From: Rhynchopus euleeides | Lineage: Eukaryota > Euglenozoa > Diplonemea > Diplonemida > Diplonemidae | Assembly (NCBI GenBank): GCA_963210315.1 | Contig: OY723261.1 | Location: forward strand, 868,001 to 932,000 | Direction of reading: 5' to 3' | Length of the DNA stretch: 64,000 bases | Part shown: positions 55,101-64,000 of the stretch, in pieces | Layout: every line of letters begins with the position of its first letter | Numbering within the stretch: the stretch's first letter is position 1 | Program-made: the position numbers and the translations under genes | Notes under the pieces: model-generated | What the model saw: only the letters and a program-made list of their open reading frames with translations | What the model was told of the DNA's origin: nothing | Databases searched by the model: none

Positions 55101-58100
55101 TGGGTGCGCAGGCGGAGTCAATCGGCTTGATGACGAAGCTGAAGACACCCTTGTGAGCCGCACGGATCCCCGAAAACTCGATGGCCCCCGCGCGATATGT
55201 GAGGGTATGCCCAGACGAGACCTGCCACTCCGCCTCGGACACAGGCCACTCGGGGCGGTTCTCCCAAGGGAGGACCAGCTTCCCCGTGTTGACGAGCTTC
55301 TTCCGCAGCATCAGCGACGACGAGTTGAATGGGATGGGCAGGTCGTGCCGTGTCGCCACGACGGGCACCTCATCGATGTCACCGTTGAGCTCCAGCCTCC
55401 ACCACAGCAGGTTCTCCCCGGGCTGCAGGTTGGACACCGCCGTCTGATGGGAGGTCGGCTGGACGATGTGCACGGGAGATCCCTCCGGTGTAACCCACCG
55501 TGCCACCAGGTTCTTCGGAGCGTTGGCTGCAGGCGGCACAGCCTCAACATTGGCAGACCTGCTGCAGACAGCGTGCCCCGGAGGGAGAGCCTGTGCACGC
55601 CAGGAGGAGATGGAGACAGAGCACTCGCCTGCAAACGCGTCGATGCCTGCGGTGATGCGGAAGGTGAAAACCGTCTCCCCCTCTGTCAGGTTGCTCGCGG
55701 TGGTGGCGTGCGCCGTGCTGTTGGAGAAGGAGGCGCCCTCCCTGTCGGCAGACCACTCCCCGTAGGTCGTGAGGCTGACCGCACCGCTGTCGATGGCGAG
55801 GTCGATGACATCCCCGACCACATCGAGGCGGGCCCCCACAGGCTTTCCGGAGCTGCTGATGCTGCACCCCAGGCGCTCCCCGCGCACAATCTTCAGGATC
55901 AGGCTCACGCCTGACCCCTCACACCTCAGCGGGGTCCACGTCACGAGAGACGCACCCATGGGGAGCTGCCCCACCTCTGCGATGTCATCCTTGGGGCGGC
56001 TGATGATGATGCCTGTCTCGCGGTGCGACTCGTGGATACCCCACACACCAGGCAGCTGCGACAGCTCGTCGATATACCTGGGGTAGAAAACATCGTCGGT
56101 GCAGGCGTCCTTCAGAACGCTGCGGATATCCAGCGGGGCAGCCTCTCCGACGACATACATCACAAACTCCTGCTTGGGGAACTGCCACGACTTCAGGGTG
56201 ACGTTCACACTGTTCCCACCTGGGCAGTCTGCCAGGCTCTGCCGGTTGTAGGTAGACCAGGTTGCCTTCGACTCGCCTGGGCGGAGCGCCGTGAAGTTGA
56301 CGCTGGCGCTCTGCCGGCAGTCCCCACAGGCAGATGCGCCACAGGCGAGGCACTCAGCAGGTCCATCCACTTCCCACCTCCCGTAGTCCTCAGGGCCAAA
56401 CTCACGCTTCTGAGCCTCGAGGTGCACAGACGGGCCGCAGAACTCTGTGGAGGGTGTGCTGGGGGTGAGCACCACCGCGAGGGGCAGCGCGTGCCGCGTG
56501 ATGGCGAGGTCCGCATGCTGCGACTCCCCCCCGTTGGCAACCACCCAGCGCACCACGGTCTCCCCCCGCCGCACCCTGGGGAGGCGCGCCCGGGGGTTCG
56601 ACGCATCCGGGATGTCGAGGTCTGCGGGGGTCACCGCCTCCCAGCGGCCCACACCCACCTCCACCGTGTTGCCCGTCAGCTCGACAGGCACATCCTGGCA
56701 CAGCTTGATGGGCGGCCCCACCTCAGGACGGGTCGGGGGGCGTGCCGTCACCGCCACCGTGAGGGATGTGGTGCTGGAGGGGCACGGGGGGTTGCTCACC
56801 GTCCACTCGATGGACATCTCACAAGCCTTTGCCACCTTGTCCAGCCCGACGATCCGCGTCACAGGGCTTCCCTCTGCACCCTCAGCAACGGCAGGCGGCG
56901 GGTCGCATGATGTCCGGACAATGCTCCATTCGCCACTCCCCTCGGTAGGGACCTGTGCCTCCAGCACAACCTGCTCCGACCCCAGGAATGCCTCCGGCTG
57001 CTGCGTGATGATCTCCGCCTGCGGCTCGCGCCTCCGGGAGAAGGTGACGTTCACACTAGAAGAGGAGCCGCCATCCCCCACGAGGGTCCACAGCAGAGAC
57101 GTCTGCCCGTAGCCAAACCCGATCGCCTTGACGGAGGGGAGCGAGGGGGAGGGCAGGAAGCGCACGCCCTCGCCTTCGACGAGGCTCCAGGAGCCCCGGA
57201 GGTGCTGCAGGGCGGGGGGCTCTGCAGAGAGGGGCAGCTCGTTGCCGCAGACGCTGTCCTCCCAGGGGCTGACGCGGGGGTGCTGCGCTGTCACCTCGAC
57301 GCGCTGTGAGGTGGCGGGGCAGCGGTGGTGCCCTGCCACACGCCAGGTGAACACCGTCTTCCCGTCGAGACCCGAGACCTCCGTGGCAGGGTCTGTGGGG
57401 TCCTTCAGCTCGACGTTGGGTGCGTTGGTGTCGAGGGACCACTCCCCCCGGGCATCGGAGCCCCCACCGACAACCTGCATGGCGTTGAGCATCGCTGTGC
57501 TGCCAGCGACGTGCATGATGGGGGAGCCCACCTCCGCAGGGGCAGGGCTTTCGACACGCTCGATCACAACGGAGGCGTTCTTCTCGTCATCGCGGAGGCG
57601 GAACACGACAGTCACCGTGGTGTTGCCGGCGTGGTGGAGGCCCTGCACCGTGGTGGTGGCAGACGTGGGGGAGCTGACAGAGGCCCCAGGGTTGTCCTCC
57701 GCCTCGATGTGCCAGCTCACCGTGTAGGCGGCGGCGACGGCGGGGTGGGGGAGGGACACGGGGAGGGCTGTGAGGTTCACCGACGGGGTGCACATGATGG
57801 AGGGTGCGGTCAGCACAGGCGTGGGTGCCTCCATGGGGATCAGGACGATGGGCTTCAGCACCGGGATGCGGTAGCTGCACTCGCAGTCCAGCGCGACGGA
57901 TGGGATGTGGAGGTAGATTACCTCCTCTTCGACGATCTGGAAGTGCTCCAGGGGCTGCAGTGTGATCTCCAGGACGCGCCCGTCGTCCCGCAGGCGGGTT
58001 GCGCTGCGCAGGATCAGCTTGTTGATATTCCGGACAAACCCGCTGTCCTCCCCCGTGTGGGTGCGGCACAGGTCTTCCAGGAAAGCCTGGAAGAGGTCCT

Positions 58101-58341
58101 CAGACTCCAGCAGGCCTTGCTTGTACCGCATGGGGTCAGCACCCCCCCCGGTGAGGGCCAGCCGTATGGTCTCCCCCCCGTGTATGATGTTCAGCTCAGT
58201 GTTCTTCCCGTCCAGAAGGGAGCCGCCGATCCCGACAGAGAGTGCGTCATCGCCTCGCACTTCGCCCATCCCCACACAGTACACTGCCAACGCGCACAGT
58301 GTTATGCGCGGCCACACTTGAGTGTGGCCGCTGATCATCAT
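52196..58341 (-). CDS. Giant surface protein with Ig/PKD-like repeats and C-terminal membrane segments
   Basis: Exons 58341-53218, 53055-52690 and 52645-52196, phase 0, about 1,979 residues. An optional further intron (52493-52308, in phase 2 and divisible by three) would remove a Pro/Thr-rich stretch. Start MMISGHTQVWPRITLCALAV gives a signal peptide. Residues about 150-1000 hold roughly ten tandem Ig/PKD-like units with the pattern GxWxxxxG...L...G.tv.rWxV....C (for example VGRWEAVTPADLDIPDASNP and RGETVVRWVVANGG), strikingly like repeats of bacterial surface and gliding proteins. Later segments show another repeated module (NLTMILHGDAWNADI, GGWETVLMTRVLPEK, ITFPPLPWY). The last exons encode about three hydrophobic helices (VYLLGMEIALAFLSILAG, VYITVGAFGMLVFQYLTI, YFCYLLAVFILILTV). 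Probably a large adhesion or sensing protein of the plasma membrane. Confidence 0.75.
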
Positions 58342-58621
58342 CGTTCTCCCCCCCAGAAGGAAACGAACTGCCAAAAGGGTGGTGTGGTGCAGAGGTGCAG
58401 GTATGGGTGAGGTGACAACATGCTGCATGCTCAGTAGGAACGCCACGGGAGGCGGTGACTGCAAGAAATGGTCGGGGAGTTGTGTGTGCGTGTGGGAGCG
58501 GGTGAGGGAGGCTGTTGCGTCTCCACGCCTTCCTTATGCAGTACAGGCCGTTGTGCCGTGCAGACCGTGCGGCAGGCCGCGGGACGGTCAGCAGGGGCAG
58601 GGGCAGAGTGCAGGGAGAGAG
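58342..58621. other. Short intergenic region
   Basis: 280 bp between the sulfotransferase-like stop and the giant-gene ATG. A TTTTGGCAG acceptor-like site lies about 30 nt before that ATG on the minus strand. Nothing else. Confidence 0.35.
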
Positions 58622-59923
58622 TTAGAAGCGGCAGGGTGCAGCGCAGTAGGGCTGTTCTATCAGGCGCACGGCGGCGATCGGCTGGCGTTTGACAGAATTG
58701 GTCTTCCGGTTGATGTGGTGCAGGGCACCGAGCTCATGCCAGCACCACTCGGGCGGGGCACACGTGGCACCCCCTTGGTCGAAGGACTGCTCGTGCATGG
58801 AGGCCCAGCGAGTGTAGAAGCGATGGCGTGCCTCCTCCATGAACTTCATGTCTACCAGGTTCTCTTCGTAGATCACGTCTCGCTCCTTGTCGCGCACCTG
58901 CGGCTCAGGCTTGTGGCGTGTGCACTGGAAGTAATCGAGATGTTTCACACCCACGGATGCTGCCAGGTAATACATGCTCTTGGTAGGCTCGTCGTCTAGG
59001 AAGACTGTGAAGTTCTTGTTGCGCATAAGGGGGACCGCCTCCTCCACCTCCTCTAACCCAACAGGGACATCCAGCGGCAGGCCCAGGAACGTCTTCACAA
59101 GGAGGTTGCGTGTCTTCTCGCATGTGATTTGCTTCCGCCCCTTCTCCTCGTTGAAGGCCAGCAGATCTGCCACGGTGTGCGGTCGTTGCGCTTCATCGAA
59201 ATCGGGGCATGGGAAAGACTTGTTCCGCCCGTATGTTATTGCGGCGAATGCATCTAGCACACGCGTCACAGGGTGTTTGAAGGACATCGTCACAACGTAA
59301 GATGCGTTTGGGACGATATGGCTCAGTCCGCGCGTCACCCCGAAGTTACTCACCGCCTTCACTGCCTCATGGTAGTTTTTGACGGAGATCATCTCGAGAG
59401 CATCAGGGTCAACAGGCTGGGCGAGTGTGGTGGCGTTGACCACCTTCCGCATGCTGCCCAGGGAGCAGTCCACAGTCTCCCCGCCACTATGCGGCACGTC
59501 GATGAGGATGACGACGCGGCGTGCACGCTTGTCCGCTACCTGGGGGGCAGGAACCTCGCGGGGTGTAGGAGTTGCTGCAGGCTTTGGAGTGGCTGTCTCT
59601 CGTCGCGGCTGAAACTTCGCATGGGCGTTGCGATCTGCACTGACAGCAATGTCATCATTGCGACGACGTGCCGTCCTTGTGACCTGCTCGGGATCAGCAC
59701 GAAAGAGGGGCTTCGGCGTGTGGGTGGGCGTCTTGGCGGCCCATGAAGAAGTGAGTGGCCCACGCGAGTCGGAGCCGAAACCGTATACAAGAAATATGAG
59801 GATGGCCACCAGCGCAGCCCCCACAGCAGGCACTTTGTTCACATGCTGCTGCACAACAACACTGACGCCTCGCTTGCGTGTTTTGGTTTTGGTCTTCTCG
59901 CCGTGCCGCCCCTTCTTCGGCAT
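58622..59923 (-). CDS. Golgi sulfotransferase-like type II membrane protein
   Basis: 433 codons, one exon. A Lys/Arg-rich cytoplasmic start (MPKKGRHGEKTKTKTRKRG) is followed by one signal anchor (VPAVGAALVAILIFLVYGFG) and a Pro/Thr/Ala stem to about residue 130. The lumenal domain starts RRVVILIDVPHSGGETVDCS, comparable to the PAPS 5'-phosphate loop of carbohydrate sulfotransferases, and SYVVTMSFKHPVTRVLDAFA corresponds to the 3'-phosphate motif with its Arg followed by a helix. Several Cys and NxS/T sites fit the Golgi. Uronyl and heparan 2-O-sulfotransferases have this architecture and length. Substrate unknown. The key Lys of the first loop appears replaced (PHSGGET instead of PKxGTT), so activity is uncertain. 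Together with the PC-esterase-like gene it hints at glycan modification. Confidence 0.58.
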   Translation of the reverse strand: MPKKGRHGEKTKTKTRKRGVSVVVQQHVNKVPAVGAALVAILIFLVYGFGSDSRGPLTSSWAAKTPTHTPKPLFRADPEQVTRTARRRNDDIAVSADRNAHAKFQPRRETATPKPAATPTPREVPAPQVADKRARRVVILIDVPHSGGETVDCSLGSMRKVVNATTLAQPVDPDALEMISVKNYHEAVKAVSNFGVTRGLSHIVPNASYVVTMSFKHPVTRVLDAFAAITYGRNKSFPCPDFDEAQRPHTVADLLAFNEEKGRKQITCEKTRNLLVKTFLGLPLDVPVGLEEVEEAVPLMRNKNFTVFLDDEPTKSMYYLAASVGVKHLDYFQCTRHKPEPQVRDKERDVIYEENLVDMKFMEEARHRFYTRWASMHEQSFDQGGATCAPPEWCWHELGALHHINRKTNSVKRQPIAAVRLIEQPYCAAPCRF

Positions 59924-60173
59924 TGCTGCATGCAGGCAATGCCTTGTGTAGGTGCTGGTGGAGGGTGGTAGCAGGGTGGGGGTGAACTAGAGAACAATGC
60001 GGCGGCAGCATCGACTAGGTGGATCCCACGAAATGGGGGGTGGGGTGGGCGTTCCATTTGAGACTCCTTCACCAGCATTGACCGGCCACAGGGGCCGATC
60101 ACTAATGATCAAGGCAAGCACCAACAAATCCACTCAGAACTCACTGTTGTTCTTGTCCAGAGCAGTTGAATGC
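59924..60173. other. Short intergenic region
   Basis: 250 bp between the second two-RRM stop and the sulfotransferase-like ATG. Unlike the flank of the first two-RRM copy; no motif found. Confidence 0.35.
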
Positions 60174-61243
60174 TCAGTTCTTCTTGGCCTTCTTCAGGGC
60201 CTTCTTGGCGGCGATGCGCTGCTTGCGGACGGCCTCCTTCTTGGCGTCACGGTCCTTCGAGCGGATCGAGTACTGCACCGTCACCTGGCGGCTCTCGGGG
60301 AAGGGCTTGCCCAGGCTCTGTAGTGTGGTGTGGTTGTGGTGTGTTACTGTTGCTGTTGCTCTCCCAGAGAAACTCTTCGTTCTGCCAACAACAGATTCTC
60401 AGCTGCGTAGATTCGCCTGGCCAGTCCATTGGTATGAGGTCTGGGACGTACACACAATACAGCTTCGAGGGGATTGTCTGGACACGTTGAAACAGAACTG
60501 GACACCGGGACAGTGGTAAGGCAGGCAACACTCCCAGTGTCGTGTATGATGTGTCCACACACAACAGTTGATGGCGGCATGGTGCACAGACATTCCGTTC
60601 ACACACATCACACATGTAACAGGAACAATGATGAAGGATGAGAAGAGGAAAGGCAGAGAAAGGGAGGAGAAGAAAGAAAAGAAAAGGAAAAGAATAGAAA
60701 AGAAGAACAAACCTGGTGGTCCATCGAGGTCACGGCCTTCTTGGCGGCGGCGTTGTCCGCGAAGTAGACGAAGCCGTGGCCCGACTGGTAGGTGCGCACC
60801 TTGACGACCTGGCCGCACTTGGAGAACTCCTTCTTCAGGTGCACCTTGCCCTGGGCGTGCGGCATGCGCGGCAGGTTGCCCACGAACACGGACTTGCAGT
60901 ACGTCGCGCGGTCAGCCTTCTGCTTCTTCTTGGCCGCCTCCACGGTGATCTTGCTCCCCTTCACCACCTTCCCGTTCATCTCACGCACCTTCGACGCACC
61001 GCTGCCATCCTTGAAGTACAGGATGGTGTACTTGCGGCGGCGCAGGACAACGTCCTTCACATCACCCTGCTGCTTGAACGCCTGCTTGATGGTGTCGTGG
61101 CTGATACCCGGGAAGTTCAGGCCCTTGACGTACACCCCGTTGTCGGCACCGCCGGACGCCTTCGGCTTCTCGGCGGCCTTGGGCGCGGCCTTGGCCACAG
61201 CCTTCTTCGCCGCGGGCTTTGCGTTGCTCTTCTTGGGGGCCAT
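60174..61243 (-). CDS. Two-RRM RNA-binding protein, copy 2 (p34/p37-like)
   Basis: Exons 61243-60713 and 60317-60174 around a 395-nt intron; 224 residues. Domains as in copy 1 (38558-39644). The only coding difference I found is Ile to Val in DAKKEA(I/V)RKQR. The introns differ by about 17 deleted bases (near 60330-60350) and a few substitutions. Identity starts within four bases of the ATG and ends within a few bases of the stop; sequence outside is unrelated. The two genes lie 21.6 kb apart in the same orientation. Two near-identical copies suggest high demand for the protein, as for ribosome-assembly factors, and continuing gene conversion or very recent duplication. Confidence 0.82.
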
Positions 61244-61461
61244 TGTTCTTAGTTGCTTCGCTGAGGAGCGCGAGTTGGGCGCGTGATTTAACCTCTTGCG
61301 AGCTGCCGGGGTGCGTGGTGGACATGGCATGAGTGGCAGAGCGGTGCTATCACAGGGCTCGTGCAAGGGGAAGGGGTGTCATGGTGCAGGGGGAGGGGAG
61401 AGGCAGGCTATCAATGATGTCTACAGTGCGGCAATGGCAATTGCCTGCACTAATGGCAAAT
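61244..61461. other. Short intergenic region
   Basis: 218 bp between the right-edge gene and the second two-RRM gene. On the minus strand there is a CTTAG six nucleotides before the ATG. No other feature. Confidence 0.3.
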
Positions 61462-64000
61462 TCACAGAAGCGGCAGAGGGCAGAGTGACGACATGGGCAC
61501 ATCTGCAAGAGGGGGCAAGTGCGATGCTGCCTGGTGCCCGAGGCGTGGCAGGGGGGCGCACTTGCGGTGTGGCTGCAGGGAGACGTGCAGCACCTCGTTG
61601 ACGTACTTGCTGCATGAGTGGTAGGAGGGGATGGGACTCCCACGAACGATAAAAGTCAGCGGCAGTGACGACACTGTCGGGTAGCGCTGTTGCATCAGCA
61701 GCTTCAGGTCAGCAATCCCACTCGCTTGAGGGACGCGCAGAAGGTCGTGGTCGTGATACCCGTCATGCGGTACTACTGTGATGTACAGGGAACCGCTGAC
61801 GTCAGCTGCCGACATTATCTGCTTGAAGGCATTGAGAAACCCGTTCCGCACCTTTGCCTGTTTCATCAGCAGTGAGTGCCGCACTGACATGCAGCTGTCA
61901 CCCAGCGCGGCCAACTTCGCTTGATACACTTTCCGCACCCCCTCAACAAAACCCTGTTTCAGCAGACGCCATGTCACCACCTCAGTCGTGAACAACTCTG
62001 AGATGCTGTACAGTACCGCACGGTCCAGCTCTGCCTGCAGGACCAACAGTTGGGTCTCCAGGAAGAGGCCCCTGCAGGCAAAGATGCTCTTCTGGATGGC
62101 ATTGTCGTGCTGCGCCATGCCGAGCTTCGCATCTGTGCACACCATGATGTGGCGCTCGCTGAGCTCCCTGCCCAACAGCTCGGAGAACTGCCGCTGCTCC
62201 TGCCCAAGGAGCTGTGCCTGCCGTGTGCGCTGCTCGTGGCGGAGAGCGAGGTCTGTACTCTCCCCGAGGGTGGGCCTGATGTCGAACTTCGGGCGGGTCG
62301 CACGGAGGCGCAACACTGCAGCCTGAAGGCTGGCACGCGGCACCTGCAGTTCGAACTGCGCATACAGCCTCTTTGACTCGATGTTGTGCGCAGTCACAAA
62401 CTCTGTCGCAGACTGATTCACGAAGGCGAGCCTCAGGATGCGCTCCCGCACCACCACCTCTGTGCACACCGTCAGCACACGCGAGAGGTGCTCCTCACCG
62501 AGCATCAGATGTGCCTTCTGGCTGGCACGTGACGCAGGCACCAGCACAGCATGTTCCTCGGGATTGAGCGCACCCCGTCGGGCCAGCTGCTCCGCAGCAC
62601 GGTGGGCAAGGTCTGCGTGCACCTCGATACCACGCAGCTCCCCGAGCATGTCCTTCATCTCCACCACGCGGTGGCGGGTGTACTCCTCTGCGCTGCGCAA
62701 CTCGCGTGCGTTGGTGACACGCTGCTTCAGGAGGCTGGCAACCGTCATGCGCCAGCGCTGGGTGTGAATCTCCGACAGGAGCTGACGGATGGTCGCCTTG
62801 GAACAGGCGAGGTGTTGCTCGAAGTCCACCGCCTTGCACAGCCACTTCGCATGCCACATGTATGCGTCGCTAAGGTTGTACTCCATGGTCTCGACGACCA
62901 TCCTCTCAAACGCCTCGTTGTCTTGGAAGCGCAAGCGCAGGGCCCACAGCCTCCTGCCTTCTACGCTGTGCTGCTTTTCGAGCACCACAACAGAATCCGT
63001 ATGAGGCACGCGCAAGGGGAGTGGTGGAAGTCTGCCGTGCAGCAGCGACACCATCCTATGCATCGCAGTCACCGCCTTGCCTGTGACGGCGGCATGCACG
63101 TTGGTGATCTGCTGCAGCGACGACGCGGTGAGGTCCAGCCCCTTGTGTTGCAGAGACAGTTCGCTGAGGAAGGTTGCGATGAACTCCGACACATCCTCAC
63201 CCTGCGTGACGGAGTAACCATCGGCACGCCCTGCAGCGGGTGCCGACAGGGCCCTGCGCCGCTCCCCGAACACCTTACTCCGCACGACTCTCTCCTCGAC
63301 GATGATGTCTATGGCAGCCCTGTGCACCGCGCTGTGCAGCAGCAGCAGCCCTTCCAGCCTCTCCCGCTCGCCAACGCAACGTTCCTCCAGGAGCTTCCGC
63401 GACGGACGACACCCGTTGTCACACGTCGAGGCACGGTCCAACAGGCTCAGCAGGGCGAAGAGCGACGAGCTGTTCCGCACACCGCTCATGGTGGGGTGGC
63501 GGATGATGTGCAGCAGCAGGGTGCTGACCTCCAAGCGCTCCATCAGGCGGAAGAGCGGCGGATCGTGCACACCACTCCCGCTGTCGCCCAGCGTGGTCAC
63601 ACCACTGGCAGCAACAACAGAGTCGGAGCACACAGAGCTGACATCACTGTCAGACGTGTCATACCAGAGCCTCATGGTGTCGGTATCGCCTGTTCTGAGG
63701 ACCAGGTCTGTCACCAGCATGTAGCCCAGGCCCAGCGTGAAGTCTGTAAACAGCAGGAGGCGGACGTGCTCCTCCTCGCTGATCAGGGCGGTGCGGGTGG
63801 TGGCCTCAGTCAGGCCGCAGTGCTGCATCAGCATGGGGCGCACAGCGATAGACTCATGCAGTGTCAGCACGATGCGCTCTGTCGCCTCCTCCTGCTCAGC
63901 GGGTGAGGGCAGCGTCTCGGGTGCGCTGCGCATGAAGAAGTCGTTCCTGCGCATCAGCAGTGGTGGGGTGTCCTCCTGGGCGACCACACTGCGCCACAGG
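61462..64000 (-). CDS. Large helical protein of unknown function, 5' end beyond window
   Basis: The frame is open from the right edge to the stop at 61462, over 845 codons; the first in-window ATG in frame codes MRRNDFFMRS near 63952, but reading continues upstream of it, so the true start is probably outside. The sequence is mostly amphipathic helix rich in Leu, Arg, Glu and Gln with coiled-coil stretches (ELLGRELSERHIMVCTDAKL, RAAEQLARRGALNPEEHAVL) and low complexity is absent. The last 110 residues (LYITVVPHDGYHDHDLLRVP ... LPLTFIVRGSPIPSYHS) have the beta-grasp look of a ubiquitin-like or PB1-type domain, which is a weak reading. No catalytic motif was found. A structural or cytoskeletal role would fit but is a guess. 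Confidence 0.6.
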   Translation of the reverse strand, partial: LWRSVVAQEDTPPLLMRRNDFFMRSAPETLPSPAEQEEATERIVLTLHESIAVRPMLMQHCGLTEATTRTALISEEEHVRLLLFTDFTLGLGYMLVTDLVLRTGDTDTMRLWYDTSDSDVSSVCSDSVVAASGVTTLGDSGSGVHDPPLFRLMERLEVSTLLLHIIRHPTMSGVRNSSSLFALLSLLDRASTCDNGCRPSRKLLEERCVGERERLEGLLLLHSAVHRAAIDIIVEERVVRSKVFGERRRALSAPAAGRADGYSVTQGEDVSEFIATFLSELSLQHKGLDLTASSLQQITNVHAAVTGKAVTAMHRMVSLLHGRLPPLPLRVPHTDSVVVLEKQHSVEGRRLWALRLRFQDNEAFERMVVETMEYNLSDAYMWHAKWLCKAVDFEQHLACSKATIRQLLSEIHTQRWRMTVASLLKQRVTNARELRSAEEYTRHRVVEMKDMLGELRGIEVHADLAHRAAEQLARRGALNPEEHAVLVPASRASQKAHLMLGEEHLSRVLTVCTEVVVRERILRLAFVNQSATEFVTAHNIESKRLYAQFELQVPRASLQAAVLRLRATRPKFDIRPTLGESTDLALRHEQRTRQAQLLGQEQRQFSELLGRELSERHIMVCTDAKLGMAQHDNAIQKSIFACRGLFLETQLLVLQAELDRAVLYSISELFTTEVVTWRLLKQGFVEGVRKVYQAKLAALGDSCMSVRHSLLMKQAKVRNGFLNAFKQIMSAADVSGSLYITVVPHDGYHDHDLLRVPQASGIADLKLLMQQRYPTVSSLPLTFIVRGSPIPSYHSCSKYVNEVLHVSLQPHRKCAPLPRLGHQAASHLPPLADVPMSSLCPLPLL

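Overview
The window is eukaryotic nuclear DNA, most likely from a flagellate protist and plausibly a euglenozoan of the diplonemid kind. The evidence is indirect: (i) all 16 supported host genes read on the minus strand, as in polycistronic gene clusters; (ii) several genes have a CAG or AG shortly before the ATG, as expected of spliced-leader acceptor sites; (iii) introns are short to moderate with GT-AG ends and a preferred GTATG donor; (iv) two copies of a two-RRM protein resemble the trypanosomatid p34/p37 family; (v) the retroelement has its tyrosine recombinase upstream of the reverse transcriptase, the order known from kinetoplastid VIPER. No rRNA, convincing tRNA or spliced-leader gene was found, so the assignment is inference.

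Layout. 1-11.5 kb is a gene cluster: a secreted lectin-like protein running off the left edge, a MGRN1/LOG2-type RING ligase, a four-exon mitochondrial isobutyryl-CoA dehydrogenase (ACAD8), a torsin-like ER-lumen AAA+ protein, an IQ-motif protein and a type II membrane SGNH/PC-esterase-like protein. 11.5-36.4 kb is a gene desert of homopolymer-rich DNA. It holds a series of elements whose arms are built from short self-complementary words (18.45-19.92, 23.48-25.42 with one nested at 25.00-25.35, and 25.88-27.38 with nested elements at 26.47-27.28 and 26.66-26.79) and a 4.2-kb tyrosine-recombinase retroelement (29.80-34.05), the only recognisable coding sequence on the plus strand.

36.4-64 kb is a second cluster: a PTB/hnRNP-L-like protein with a Gly-His-Pro linker, a two-RRM protein, an EF-hand-like protein, a tail-anchored HDDC2, a MECR-like protein with a novel C-terminal extension, a divergent PARP-domain protein, a giant Ig/PKD-repeat membrane protein, a Golgi sulfotransferase-like protein, the second two-RRM gene, and a large protein running off the right edge. 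A second copy of the word-palindrome element (50.80-52.19), itself carrying an insertion, stops 5 bp from the giant gene's stop codon.

The most unusual features are the family of nested word-palindrome elements, one with a TA target duplication proven by an empty site inside the window; the two two-RRM genes, whose near identity begins at the start codon and ends at the stop codon and includes the intron; a paired-hairpin module with compensatory changes; and the MECR-like protein, which lacks the catalytic tyrosine and has gained about 178 residues. Genes absent from simple ORF inspection were recovered by reading through the window edge (lectin) and by joining phase-consistent GT-AG exons (ACAD8, EF-hand, MECR-like, giant, PTB, IQ).
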